64,000 nucleotides of DNA from Chamaelirium japonicum (lineage: Eukaryota; Streptophyta; Magnoliopsida; Liliales; Melanthiaceae), in contig OX393553.1 of NCBI GenBank assembly GCA_947650365.1, positions 72,079,229 to 72,143,228 on the forward strand, read 5' to 3'. The translations under genes and the position numbers were made by a program. This document shows positions 44,800 to 55,729 of this stretch, piece by piece. The notes under the pieces are model-generated. The model had not been told where the DNA came from, ran no database searches, and saw nothing but the letters and a program-made list of their open reading frames with translations. Within the stretch, counting starts at the first letter, position 1; the number at the start of each line of letters is the position of its first letter.

Positions 44800-45047
44800 A
44801 CGAAAGAGGCGACACCGGGAAGGCGGAGCAAGTCGCGTGCAAACCCAGGCAGCTCTCTTCCGACAGCGGTCTCCAGAAGCCGGCAGAACCTTCGCAAAGA
44901 AGCACAACGGCGAATGAAGGGGGGTAGGGGTCCTTAAATAGACCTCCAACCCCGCCCACAAAAGGAATCAAGGACAAGCGCTCTACGATTCCTACGTGTC
45001 CAAACCCGACACGCTCCCACCGACGCACTCGTCCTTGAGGGGGCATT
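43021..45047 (+). other. GC-rich and poly(A) filler of the Tat-like element
   Basis: It contains poly(A) tracts at 43032-43064, 43261-43296, 43967-43988, 44189-44204 and 44769-44797. There is a 42-bp repeat of gccaccgttgcgcgccgccc type (about 43435-43550), a CG-rich stretch to 43835 and a GA-rich tract (43850-44025). Long open frames exist on both strands but are low-complexity Arg/Ala/Pro or Phe/Ser/Leu text with no domain. The purine tract at 45035-45044 precedes the 3' LTR. Confidence 0.7.
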
Positions 45048-47570
45048 TGTAGACACACGAATTTCGTCGGACCCGAACCCGACTTACGTGTGCCGACGCG
45101 GATGCAAACCCGACACGCGGACCCAACTCGCTCGCGCCGACGCGGATGCAAACTCGACACGCGGACCCGACTCGCGCGCGCCGACACGTACTCGGACCCC
45201 GCCCCAAGAGGGGCCGGCCCCTACTAGGGTCCGAACCCTATAGGGCCGGCCCTAGTGGGGACCGAACCCCAAGGAGGGGCCGGCCGGCCCTGCAAGGAAA
45301 GGGGAGAAAAAGAAAGAAAAGAAAAAGGAAAGAAAAGAAAGGAAAGAAAAGAAAAAGGAAAGAAAAGAAAAGGAAAGAAAAGAAAGAAAAGGAAAAAATA
45401 CCGCCATGCGCGGGGGGAGGTAGCGTATGACGTCTGCACACACGCGGATCTGCGCCGATCCCTCGATCCGACGCACAAGACGAAGCGCCCGATCGCCATC
45501 GATTTCGTGTGCGAAATCCAGCCATAATTGCACCCGCCAGAAAAGGAAAACAACTAAATGTTATTCCCCTCATCAATGGATGAATAAAATCCGGGTAATT
45601 ATGGGAGAGATACAAAAGGGATTTAAAATTAAATGTTCCCATATCTCTCTCCCCACCTCTTTGCCTATAAATAGAGGGGGTGGGGGAATGAAAAAATGGT
45701 CGGAAAATTGAAGACGAAACGCCAGAGCTCTGCAGAAGAGGAGACGCTTCTTCATCGACCCAAGGCTTCACGAGGCACAGTCAAGCCTGTCCCGAGGGAT
45801 CGGCTTACTGAAAGTCCTCATCAATGTGAAGGCCCTTGCACACGAAGATCATCCCTTCGACTCCGTGCACGAAGAAGAAAGCTCGGAGAAGAAGAACCCT
45901 TCGACTCCGAAGACGCCAGAAGCAAAGGCCGGAGAAGAAGAGGAGCGGCACTACCCCGTCGTCTCCAACAAGCTTCGACTCCGATCAAGCCCAAAAGCCC
46001 GGAGAAGAAGAGGAGCGGCACTACCCCGTCGTCTCCAACAAGCTTCGACTCCGATCAAGCCCAAAAGCCCGGAGAAGAAGAGGAGCGGCACTACCCCGTC
46101 GTCTCCAACAAGCTTCGACTCCGATCAAGCCCAAAAGCCCGGAGAAGAAGAGGAGCGGCACTACCCCGTCGTCTCCAACAAGCTTCGACTCCGATCAAGC
46201 CCAAAAGCCCGGAGAAGAAGAGGAGCGGCACTACCCCGTCGTCTCCAACAAGCTTCGACTCCGATCAAGCCCAAAAGCCCGGAGAAGAAGAGGAGCGGCA
46301 CTACCCCGTCGTCTCCAACAAGCTTCGACTCCGATCAAGCCCAAAAGCCCGGAGAAGAAGAGGAGCGGCACTACCCCGTCATCTCCAACAAGGCTTCGAC
46401 TCCGATCAAGCCCAAAAGCCCGGAGAAGAAGAGGAGCGGCACTACCCCGTCGGCTCCAACGAATCCTCGATCCCGATCAAGCCCCAAAGCCCGGAGGAGA
46501 GAAGCGAAGCGTCATCACCCCGTCGTCTTCGACTAACGCCTGCCCCATCCACGAAGAAGAAAGCCTGGAGCAGATCGTCTGAAGCGTCGCTACCCCGTCG
46601 TCTTCATCAACAAAAGTCGACGCTACAACCGTCGCACGGAGACCGTCGCTACCCTCGTCGTCTTCATCAACAAAAGCCGACGCTACAACCGTCGCACGGA
46701 GACCGTCGCTACCCTCGTCGTCTTCATCAACAAAAGCCGACGCCACAACCGTCGCACGGAGATCGGTGCTACCCCCACCATCTTCGAAAGCATTCTTCGA
46801 CTCCGATCACGCCAAAGAAGCCCGGAGAAGAAGAGAAGTCCAGTCGATACGTAAACCGTCGAAGCACCGGAGAAGTAGCCCACGTCGTTCGAAGAAGAAG
46901 ATCGAGTTGACGCCAAAGCTAAAGCCAACGCAAGAAGCCAAAGCAAAGCCCCAGTAAAGCCCGCGCCAAAGCAACGCAAGTGCCAAAGCCAAGCGACTAC
47001 GCCGGCCACGAGCAAAAGCACCGCACGTTCTAGCCGATACGACGCGAAGTCCGGAAGAACGAAAGCATCGCAAGTCTCTCCCAGCTACGTCCAAGTGCAA
47101 GCGCCGAAGCAAAGCAAAAGCCAGAGCCACGCCGGAGCAAAGCCAAAGCCAAAAAGCCAAAGCCAAAGCCAACGCCAAAAGCTAGATCGACGCCGCGAAC
47201 CGACGATCAAGGACGCCGAGGTCAAGCAAGGAACGAGGAAGACGCGAAGACCGAGGAACGAAGCCGAAAACCCCCTAGCCGAGAAAGCACGAAGCACGGA
47301 AGGGACAAAGCAACGGTGGACATTCCTTAGCCTCTCCAAAACCCTCTCCCTGTAAAACCCCTGTCCTGGGCAGCCCCTTCAGCGCTCTCGCACGAACACC
47401 ACGTGGAGACGCGGATCAAAGGGATCCCCCAGAAGATCTTTCCCACAATCCCCTGATCAAAACTCGCCGCAACCCGGACTCGCTACACCCGAGCAACCCG
47501 GGTCCCGGCCACAATTGTAATCTCGTGTGATTCGCAATAAAGACGACCCGCGCTTTTTTCCGCGTCCACA
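45048..47570 (+). repeat. Tat-like element: 3' LTR
   Basis: It is 2,523 bp, nearly identical to 32437-34960. Differences I found: aaactcgac versus aaacccgac near 45153, gcttcgact versus gcttcaact near 45975, cgtcatctcc versus cgtcgtctcc near 46378, and a missing t near 47551. TATA is at 45666, the minisatellite at 45911-46461 and AATAAA at 47536. It is followed by TSD GGAGG. Confidence 0.95.
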
Positions 47571-47575
47571 GGAGG

Positions 47576-48884
47576 TTGCCGTTGTTCCCTTGTTTGCACA
47601 TGCGAATCCTTGTCGCTGATGTCATGTTTACAACATTATGAAATTTAATAAAAATAACAGTTATGCTGCCTTCCCAATGTTACGATCTCCGGACCTCTTT
47701 GAGTTTTTGCTCTAGCGTCGGTCCTCTAACCGTCTGACCAGTTCATTAAAAAAAAAACCTATAAAACCAAGGGGAGTAGGAAAAAGAAAATATCATGCTT
47801 TAATTAATTTAAAATTTTAGGAGTGAGTATTACAAAGAGCCTACACTTAGGACATGTACCAAGGAGTTACAATTAATGTTTTTTGTCCAAACCTTTACTG
47901 TTTGGTTGTGTGAGTTGCAACTCCCTGCAACCAAACAAACATGAATTTTCGAGGTGAGTTGCAACGACACCTATTGAGAAAATTTCTATTGTGGAGCAAC
48001 TCATCCGAAAAAACTACGTGTTCGAACTCATGTAGTTGCAACACCTCCATCCACCACCGACGTCGTCCGTCGGCCACCACCCACCATCCGTTGAAACCAC
48101 ACCACCGCCAATTGCCATCCACTACCATGTCGATGCTGACCGCCCAACTCGGCCACCTGCCGACCACCGTCTCCCACATCCACAATTACAAAACAGCCAA
48201 ATGGTGGAGTTGCAACTACATCACACTTTTCCAAATGCATGAGTAGTAACCACACCAAGTAGTTGCAACTCCTCCCAACCAAAATGGGACTAAAGCTGTG
48301 TTTATTTGCTTGTAGTTAGAACTAAAATGTAATTCCAACTGCAATGTAGTTCTAAATAATACTGTTCAAATTATATATAGTTGTTTGGCTTGTTAGTAGT
48401 TGGAAAATTAAGTTGCCGTGATACCAACTCCATAGCTAATTGTATATTGATGGAATAAAGATCTAGCTACTGATGTTGGTGTTGGTGCTTCTACATTGTG
48501 ACATTAATTAATTTCGGATCTGATCTTTTCCTTTACTCAAACGGCATTCTTCTTTGATTGCGGCTCGGATCTTGCTCTGGAAGTGCGCGTTAACAACATT
48601 ATGTAACTTCGGATCATCATCCCTGGCGCATTATTGCCAGAAGTAAAACTCGATCACTCGCTTCAGCTTTATCATCTCTACGTACGTTAATCGATCTCAA
48701 AGTAAATGGCCGGTCTTCGATTTGTAATGAGATGCATGCGTGTTCGATCATGTAATTTGGTTACACCAACAGGAGTTTAAAAGTGGCCGGAATGGGGGGT
48801 CGACATTTCTAGATTGTATTCCAAGATTGTCCTCGGACACGACTCAATTTCAAATTAATTTTTTCTTGATTTTGTTCTTTCTTG
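47576..48884. other. Non-coding DNA
   Basis: No gene is recognised. Around 47880-48290 several gttgcaact motifs occur on both strands (e.g. gtgagttgcaactccc and agtagttgcaactcc), perhaps a decayed inverted-repeat element. The rest is plain AT-rich sequence. Confidence 0.5.
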
Positions 48885-49131
48885 TGGGCTAGGGTTTCTT
48901 GGGGTCTTCACAAGTTGTGGCAAGAAAGGCATAGCATTCTTTGAAAGGTATGCACTGAGATCCACCTCTGGCATCCCGTGCTTCGACGGATGTCAGGAGT
49001 TTTCTTTTGAACCTCTGTAACAGTAACCCTTGAAGTATAACATTTTCTTTTCATCTTTAATAAACAGGTAGGGGTCCAGGCCGAACCCCCTCTCGTTCAC
49101 GACAGATTTCTCAAAAAAACAAAAAAGGAAA
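48885..49131 (+). mobile_element. LINE 3'-end fragment with poly(A)
   Basis: It ends aataaacaggtaggggtcc...gacagatttctc followed by an interrupted A run (49113-49131). The same tail style (taggggt-cagg-c-gaaccccc, then ttctcaaaa) is seen at 61100-61198 and in related form at the end of the full LINE (60100-60168). It is 5'-truncated and the start is approximate. Confidence 0.5.
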
Positions 49132-49563
49132 GGTATGTATTGAAGAAAGGAAAAGGTCATCTGAAATGTCACTTAAAAGGATAGTCATGGCTGGGTTGTT
49201 GGATAACAGCAAGGAGTAAGAATGGGGGAACATGTTTGAATTCGAAAAGGCAGAATAGAGTAGGTGAAAGGTTGCACGCAAGTGGGGGGTTGGGGAAAAG
49301 GTTGGTGTTGGGATAAGATGGGGGGGGGGAGGGATAATGTTTTGTGTGGCCATGGGCTGGAAGCTTCGGATATATTAAAGGGGGGGTTCGGCTTGATTTG
49401 GTTTCTCGAGGACTTGGAGGTCGTCATGCATACATTCCCCTTATCCTTAAGATTCATGTGAACGTAGACATCATAAGTTCATACTATACATTTGTTCTGA
49501 GGAGTCAACATGGGTGCATTAATATAAGAGTGAAGGCTTTACCCATGCCCACTTTAATGTCAA

Positions 49564-49565
<2 letters not shown>

Positions 49566-49646
<81 letters not shown>
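49566..49646. repeat. (CT)n microsatellite
   Basis: About 40 CT units. Confidence 0.97.
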
Positions 49647-49649
<3 letters not shown>

Positions 49650-49705
49650 CCAATCACCATCTTCCCGAGTGGTAGAATGATTTCCGTAAGGGCCAAGGTA
49701 CCGCC

Positions 49706-50405
49706 CACGAAATACCTTAGGTAGCCGCCGTCTAAAGGTCGTCCCCTATTTTGCTAAAGGCAGCCCCCATTTAAAGGCCACCCTCCGGTTTTGTTGTCGC
49801 ATGCCTCCGTCGCCTCCGGTCTCCACCTCCGTCGCCAGCAACCCACTATCGCCGTCTCCTTCTCCTTTCTTTCTTCCATCTTATTCTCCTTCTTTTTTTT
49901 CCCTAATCCTCCTCCTTTTTCCTCCCCTTCTTCGTCTTTCGCTTCTTTCCTTCTTCCTAGCCTCCTCTTTTCGCTCCTTGAAATCACGGCACTCGGCCAA
50001 ACCAGACTGAATGCATCTTCTGCACATTCGGAAACAGAAAGTGTGGATGCATTTATTGTGCATAGTAGATGCATTCAGACTTTCTGGATGAAAGCACAAT
50101 AGATGTATTCGGCATGGTTTGGTCTAATGTCGTGATTTCGGGGGGGGGGGTAGAAGGAGGAGGGTATGAGGAGGAAGAAAAGGGTAAAGATGAGGAGATG
50201 GAGGAGAAAGAAGAAAAAGAAGGGAAGGAGGAGGAGGAGGAAGCAGAAGGCGGTGGTGGGTTGCTATTGGTGGAGGCGGCCGGTGACATACAAAGAGAGT
50301 CGATGGGGGCGGTTGGTTTGGGCTACTATCAGCCAAAGAGGAGGGGACACATCGGGTAATTTTTTTTAATTTAAAGCTAGCTAGGGTTGCCTATGGTATT
50401 TCGTG
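49706..50405. mobile_element. Candidate 700-bp TIR element
   Basis: The left end cacgaaataccttaggtagcc and right end ggttgcctatggtatttcgtg are imperfect complements. Internally aatcacggcactcggccaaa (about 49983) mirrors ggtttggtctaatgtcgtga (about 50117). The left arm is C/T-rich and the right arm G/A-rich, so the element can fold. No clear TSD was found. Open frames here are low-complexity. Confidence 0.5.
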
Positions 50406-51469
50406 ATCTGTATAAAGCCCCACCCTTTCTGTAATTCTAACTTTGCATGTGTGGTTGCATAAAAATAGATTTAATCTTAGCTACACAATTGACTAGCGTA
50501 GTCATGTCTTGACGTCTTCACCCATCAAAAATCGCCATGTGGGTCGTTTAGTGAGGACCTCAGGGCACAACTTAGAGTCTTTTGATAAAGCTCGAGTTGT
50601 GGGGACTTAATTAGCTCATTAGCAAGGCCTCACCAAGTTGAAATGGAAAAGGTGGGAGGGCTGAGCAAACCCACTCGACAAAAGGACAAGTAGACCTTGA
50701 TGTGGGATGAGGTACGGGGTCCCATAGAATTCATATAAATACCATCGGATCATGCCAAATAAAAGTTTTAACGAAGAAAGATATGAATGGGGAAAAAGGA
50801 GAAGGGGAAGAAGACTTGGAGTCCATCGGATTTGAGAAATCTACCTCTATTCAATCCCATCCAGGATCATAGATACTCCCAAGCAAGTTTTTTTCATTCA
50901 TATCACCATTTATCATTACTATGGGGAGACCTACATGTCTTTAAATAGAATAAAAAAGGATAAAGACTAATAATCAATATTCATAATCTAAAAGATAAGA
51001 CTTATTTAATTTTAAAAAAATAAATCTAATCAAATCTTATTGCTGATAAAAAGATAAGACTTATTGTATTAAAAAATGTTTAAATCTAATGAAATCTTAT
51101 CTTTACTAAAAGATAAATCTTACATTATTCAAAAAGATTTGAATCTAACCAATTTTTTTTAAAAAAAACTATACTTAAAATATCCTAATTAATAAATAAA
51201 AAAATAATATATTTTTAGATTAAAATAATACATTTAGAATATAAAATATTTTATTTTAAAATAATAATTATAGTAATTATTTATTTAGAAAATAAATATT
51301 TTCTAAATAAAGGAATATGAAATCTGTTCTTATGAGGAAACCATACTTTATCAAATTCAAAGATATTATTGAGAAAGTGTGAAAAACTTAAGGAATGTAA
51401 GATATGTTCTCACGTGAGAATTATCATTTTATTTCAAGTTCAAGACGGAGAAAGATTGCTGACTAAAAG
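50406..51469. other. Non-coding AT-rich DNA
   Basis: I see no gene or recognisable element. Bases 50930-51320 are strongly AT-rich with short repeats of aagataagactt type. Confidence 0.6.
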
Positions 51470-52220
51470 TGCTTGAAGGAGGACCTTGGTACTTTGAGGG
51501 GTGCCTCATGGTGCTAAAGCATTATCTGGAATGCAATGCAAGCATAATGTGTTCGACAAATCCCCATACGGGTTCGGATGCCATACTTTTTAGTGGAGTG
51601 TTGGTCAAGACACTCCATTAGCCGAGTGGCGAGCATAGTGGAAAATTTTGTCTACGTTGATCGTCCGATAGTAGGCCGAGGTCGCCTCTCTTTTAGCGTT
51701 TCTATGCAAAGATTGCGGTAGAGGTTCGTGTTCAAAAGCATAGACCAGATGGGGTGGTAGAGACAATGATGATCACTCAACCCCTCAAGTATGAATAGAA
51801 GCCACAAAAATGAATCTTGCAAGGTATTTGAGCACTCAACAAAGGATTCCCAACTAATGCTACGGCCCAACCCTCGAAATCTTCAGCCATCCTACAACTA
51901 AGTGTGCCAAAGCCCTTTGCTAAGTGTTACCAAGAGGTCCCATCTAAACTTAGAACAAACGAGATGCGTACAAGTGGGCTAGCAACTCTCAATTTGTAGC
52001 TTTTATAGGTGTAAGGGCGACTGATATGGGGTCTACCAAACCTATGTACTTAGAGCTTGTGGTGGGATATATAGAAACCTCTCTAGGAGGTGCCTCTAGT
52101 AATGTAATGGTGGAGCAACCAATACCAAAGACACCTTTTTATGGAGACATTATGGTTGATAACTTCAATATCTCCAGCCCTTCCCCTCCTTCTGAGGAGC
52201 TTATTATTGAAGCAGCATAG
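51470..52220 (+). pseudogene. DUF4283-type LINE ORF1 fragment, decayed
   Basis: Frames joined by at least one shift read like the DUF4283 domain of plant L1 ORF1: 'EGGPWYFEGCLMVLKH', then in another frame 'SRHSISRVASIVENFVYVD' and 'GRGRLSFSVSMQRLR'. The domain is followed by a stretch (52026-52220) resembling a linker rather than the zinc knuckle. ORF1 proteins of this kind bind LINE RNA. There are many stops. It could also be a fragment of a related DUF4283 host gene. Confidence 0.6.
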
Positions 52221-53118
52221 ACTATCATAGGACAAATAAGAAAGAGGATGGAGAGCATCATGTTTCCCTTCCCATAGTGCATAGGCCTCGACCAAAGCTA
52301 GTTTGGAGGAGCGTATGACAGATGATTCATATATATGGTGAATCAAATCTAATTCTTCATAATCTTAGGGGGCAATTGTTAAACCTCAATTCTGAACATA
52401 AGTAGGGCTTTCTGCTTAATAGTTTTTGAGGATTGCACCATCTTGAAAATAGCCTCGACTATTAGTATTTCTCTGTTCATTGAGGTGGATAATACAAAGG
52501 TTATAATTGCTTATATCTATGATTTGGAAAGGTCTAGAGCCCAAAGTTTTGATACCCAGGGGGGTCTCTTCAGTTTCTTTGTGCCTTTTGGGTAGAATAG
52601 GAGAATCATTTATTTTTGGGTCTTTCTTATTGTTTGCAATGGGAGCTTTTAGCCACATTGCTTGTAAATTCTTTTTATGTGCCATAATTGACAGGTTGAG
52701 GTCAATGTCAAACTTATTCCCTCGCTTTGAAGAGAATTTCTACAAAAAAAAAAGTTTATAAAAACCTTATGTAAATTTGTTTTCTTCTGTTTAAATCTTT
52801 CCTTAGTTGTCTCAGCAAGAAATATTTAGGCTTTATTGTTGACCTTCATGGCATATATCCGAATAGGTTCCCCAAAATTTTTGTCATCTTTCTTAATCTT
52901 TGTTCCACCACCTTCTTCCATAATTTTATGGTGTAACCCTTGGATGTTTTTGGTTGGCCTACTTGGAGGTTGACCGGGTCCACCTGTTGTCCTACTTGTA
53001 ACTCAATTGGGTTCCCAGGATGACTTGCTTTTAGGTTAGCCTGACACTATCTTTACTTTTTAAAAAAAAATATTAGATGAATTTTTTTTTTAAATTTTAT
53101 TGGCCATCCTTACATCAG

Positions 53119-53191
<73 letters not shown>

Positions 53192-53395
53192 GAGGGGGGG
53201 GGGGGGGGGAAAGATGCGGTCATAGTTTAGTCCAACATGATATGTGGTATTATAATGGTGTGCGTTCTCTCACTACATAAGAAGAGGTAGTGTTATGTAA
53301 TATGACAATCAATACAAGGAGCCATTTGCTAGATCCGTTTTCTACCTTCTGCTTCAGAAGCGGTTTTGAAACACATCCAAGATTGTCCAATTAAT
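52221..53395. other. Non-coding DNA
   Basis: No gene is recognised. The short open stretch at 52507-52761 has no domain. It contains the GA microsatellite listed separately and a G run (about 53192-53209). Confidence 0.55.
53122..53188. repeat. (GA)n microsatellite
   Basis: About 33 GA units followed by a G run. Confidence 0.97.
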
Positions 53396-53887
53396 TTACA
53401 TATGCACAAAACGATGGCTGGAGGGAGAGGGAGAGGGAAGCGATGCTTGGACAAGACTGGTGGGAGACGTATCGGCGGCATTGGTATTGATGGCTCTCAT
53501 CGTTCCTGAGATAGGTGTCTCAGGGGTGAGATTTCCAATAACCCTAACCCCATTCGTCCCACACCAGTTGCTGCTCCGCCGCACCTTTCCTATGCGGAGG
53601 CGGCTCGCAAACCTCCTCATCCCTCCGGAATGGCGAGACTCCCCCGACGTTTCTTTCACCGCTGCTTCCGTTGCGGTGAGAGGGATCACAACATCGAGTC
53701 TTGCTGTGACGACCAAGATCCAATAGGCCAATAGCCAAGAGCCAAGACTCCTGAGGCTGGGATGCCAAAATGGATGAGGTGAGGTGAGGTGTACAAGGCC
53801 ATGAGTTAGCCCCACATCACCTGGAGAGAATGAGATCCTGAGCTACTTATATAATTTCTCCTCCCAAATATAGAAGACGCGTTTTAA

Positions 53888-53988
53888 AACCGTGCACCGC
53901 TACGGAATTCGTAAGGACTCCGTAGTTAAGCGTGCTTGGGCGAGAGTAGTACCAGGATGGGTGACCCCCTGGGAAGTTCTCGTGCAGG
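53888..53988 (+). repeat. 5S rRNA-like segment, Cassandra LTR 1
   Basis: It matches the 3' two thirds of plant 5S rRNA: actccgtagttaagcgtgct, gggcgagagtagtacc, then aggatgggtgacc, i.e. the A box, intermediate element and C box of the internal Pol III promoter. The 5' third is degenerate and lacks the normal GGGTGCGATCATACC start. It is part of an LTR, not a 5S gene. Confidence 0.9.
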
Positions 53989-54303
53989 CACGGGCAAAGC
54001 GGACAATATCTTGTGTGTTTGGGGTGGATGTTGCAAAATGATATCAGAGCCGGTTCTCCTTGCAATGGGAGGGGTCTAACCATACACGAGGACGTGTAGC
54101 CCTAAGGGGGGTGGATTGTGACGACCAAGATCCAATAGGCCAATAGCCAAGAGCCAAGACTCCTGAGGCTGGGATGCCAAGATGGATGAGGTGAGGTGAG
54201 GTGAGGTGCGGTGTACAAGGCCATGAGTTAGCCCCACATCGCCTGGAGAGAAGGAGATCCTGAGCTACTTATATAATTTCCCCTCCCAAACATAGAAGAT
54301 GCG

Positions 54304-54414
54304 TTTTAAAACCGTGCGTCGCTACGGAATTCGTAAGAACTCCGTAGTTAAGCGTGCTCGGGCGAGAGCAGTACTAGGATGGGTGACCTCCCTGGGAAGT
54401 TCTCGTGTGGGCAC
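54304..54414 (+). repeat. 5S rRNA-like segment, Cassandra LTR 2
   Basis: Same arrangement as in LTR 1: aactccgtagttaagcgtgc, gggcgagagcagtac, aggatgggtgacctccctgg. A few substitutions differ from LTR 1. Confidence 0.9.
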
Positions 54415-55067
54415 GGGCAAATCGGATAATATCTTGTGTGTTTGGGGTGGATGTTACACTTGCCGAAACGCCCTGGTCTGCTTTCGCTGCAAGAGATTAG
54501 GGCATACGTCCCACCGGTGCCCTATGTCGTTGTCTTCAAGCTCCATCCAGTCGGTTCAATCAGAGCGCTCGAGAACCTCTTCCTCGCGGCCGCCGGAGAT
54601 CCCTTCTATCTTCCTCTGCCTGAGAGATCAGGGTAGGGCACAACGCGAAACCCTAGCGCGCTCAGGCCTTTGCAGAGTCTCGAGGAGAGTCATCTCTAGG
54701 CAGGAACTCTCGGGTTTCCTCCGATTGGCATGGCAGGCTTTTGGACTTGGCTGGTGCAGGAGATCCGATCGGGGGAATTCCTAGTCGAATTCCCAACGAC
54801 TCACCTTCTAGAGATTGAGGTGCTCAGAGGTCTCCGAGACCTGGGGGGGATCTCGGTGACCTTCTCGCACTGGGATACACTCAGGGGGGCGGTGGCTCAC
54901 TAGCGGAGGTCAGCGGTTAGGGTCTCTATCTATGACCTTCCTTTCGATCTCTAGGAGGAAGAGGTCATTGGTGAGCTCCTGAGTCCTTATGGAGTAGTCC
55001 GGGAATACTTTAACGTATTCCCCCGTATCAGCCATCACCAGTTCTGCCAGGCGAACAATTGGTGATA

Positions 55068-55729
55068 TGATCCCTTTTTGATCCCCCCCTTGGTGAGGCT
55101 GCCTCATGGGGCGGGTATCTTTGAGGTTCGTTTACAAAACTAGGTGCTAGGAGACTACTATGATCTCCCGCCTCCCCCATAGGACTCCCAATCCAGGTAG
55201 AGTCTAGCATTCCAGACTACTCTTTTCCTGTCATTCCTCCAGGTTTCGGACCTCCGGTGATCCCCTCTCCTCCGTCGGGGTTTAGAATTTGTCAGCCTTG
55301 CATGCGGCCTCTGTCGGCGTTGGCTCGTCAGGTGGAGATCGTCGGAACTCCGGCCAAACTCTCGGGCGAGGAAGGCAGGGTCACCGACACCGGCGGATTG
55401 ATCCCTTTTTGATCCCCCCCTTGGTGAGGCTGCCTCATGGGGCGGGTATCTTTGAGGTTCGTTTACAAAACTAGGTGCTAGGAGACTACTATGATCTCCC
55501 GCCTCCCCCATAGGACTCCCAATCCAGGTAGAGTCTAGCATTCCGGACTACTCTTTTCCTGTCATTCCTCCAGGTTTCGGACCTCCGGTGATCCCCTCTC
55601 CTCCGTCGGGGTTTAGAATTTGTCAGCCTTGCATGCGGCCTCTGTCGGCGTTGGCTTGTCAGGTGGAGATCGTCGGAACTCCGGCCAAACTCTCGGGCAA
55701 GGAAGGCAGGGTCACCGACACCGGCGGAT
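55068..55729 (+). repeat. 331-bp tandem duplication in LINE ORF1
   Basis: 55068-55398 and 55399-55729 are almost identical (differences seen at about 55213/55544, 55327/55658 and 55366/55697). The unit length of 331 changes the reading frame across the junction. Confidence 0.93.

Larger units (their letters stand above)
32432..47575 (+). mobile_element. Young non-autonomous gypsy (Tat-like) retrotransposon
   Basis: The 15,134-bp element (32437-47570) has TSD GGAGG (32432-32436 and 47571-47575), LTRs of 2,524 and 2,523 bp, a primer-site-like stretch at 34967-34984 and a purine tract before the 3' LTR (gaggggg near 45037). It encodes one long gag-protease protein (35033-41095) and nothing resembling reverse transcriptase, RNase H or integrase. 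The remaining ~3.9 kb (41096-45047) is repeats and poly(A) tracts. The knuckle form CX2HX4HX4C, the protease style and the acgtaggcaacct phrase after the ORF suggest a Tat-type relative. It would need enzymes in trans, like the TR-GAG class of elements. The near-identity of the LTRs means recent insertion. Confidence 0.93.
53706..54458 (+). mobile_element. Cassandra TRIM inside LINE ORF1
   Basis: Two LTRs (53706-54035, 330 bp; 54117-54458, 342 bp) both begin TGTGACGACCAAGATCC and end GGATGTTGCA or GGATGTTACA. They flank an 81-bp core with primer binding site TGATATCAGAGCC (54039-54051, one base off initiator Met-tRNA complementarity) and purine tract aaggggggtggat before the second LTR. TSD CTTGC is at 53701-53705 and 54459-54463. 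Each LTR carries a 5S rRNA-like segment, the defining trait of Cassandra. It has no coding capacity and is moved in trans. The LTR length difference is mainly an extra gaggtgaggtg near 54195. Confidence 0.95.

Noticed and set aside
49754-50359. Frames of about 100 codons on both strands
   Set aside because: Low-complexity Ser/Pro or Glu/Gly text from C/T-rich and G/A-rich arms of an inverted-repeat element.
51614-51690. tRNA-like phrase tagccgagtggcg
   Set aside because: No matching acceptor stem or T-arm could be folded; it lies in the decayed DUF4283 reading frame.
53888-54414. Two genuine 5S rRNA genes
   Set aside because: The 5' third of 5S is missing in both, and each lies inside a Cassandra LTR with TSD, primer site and purine tract.
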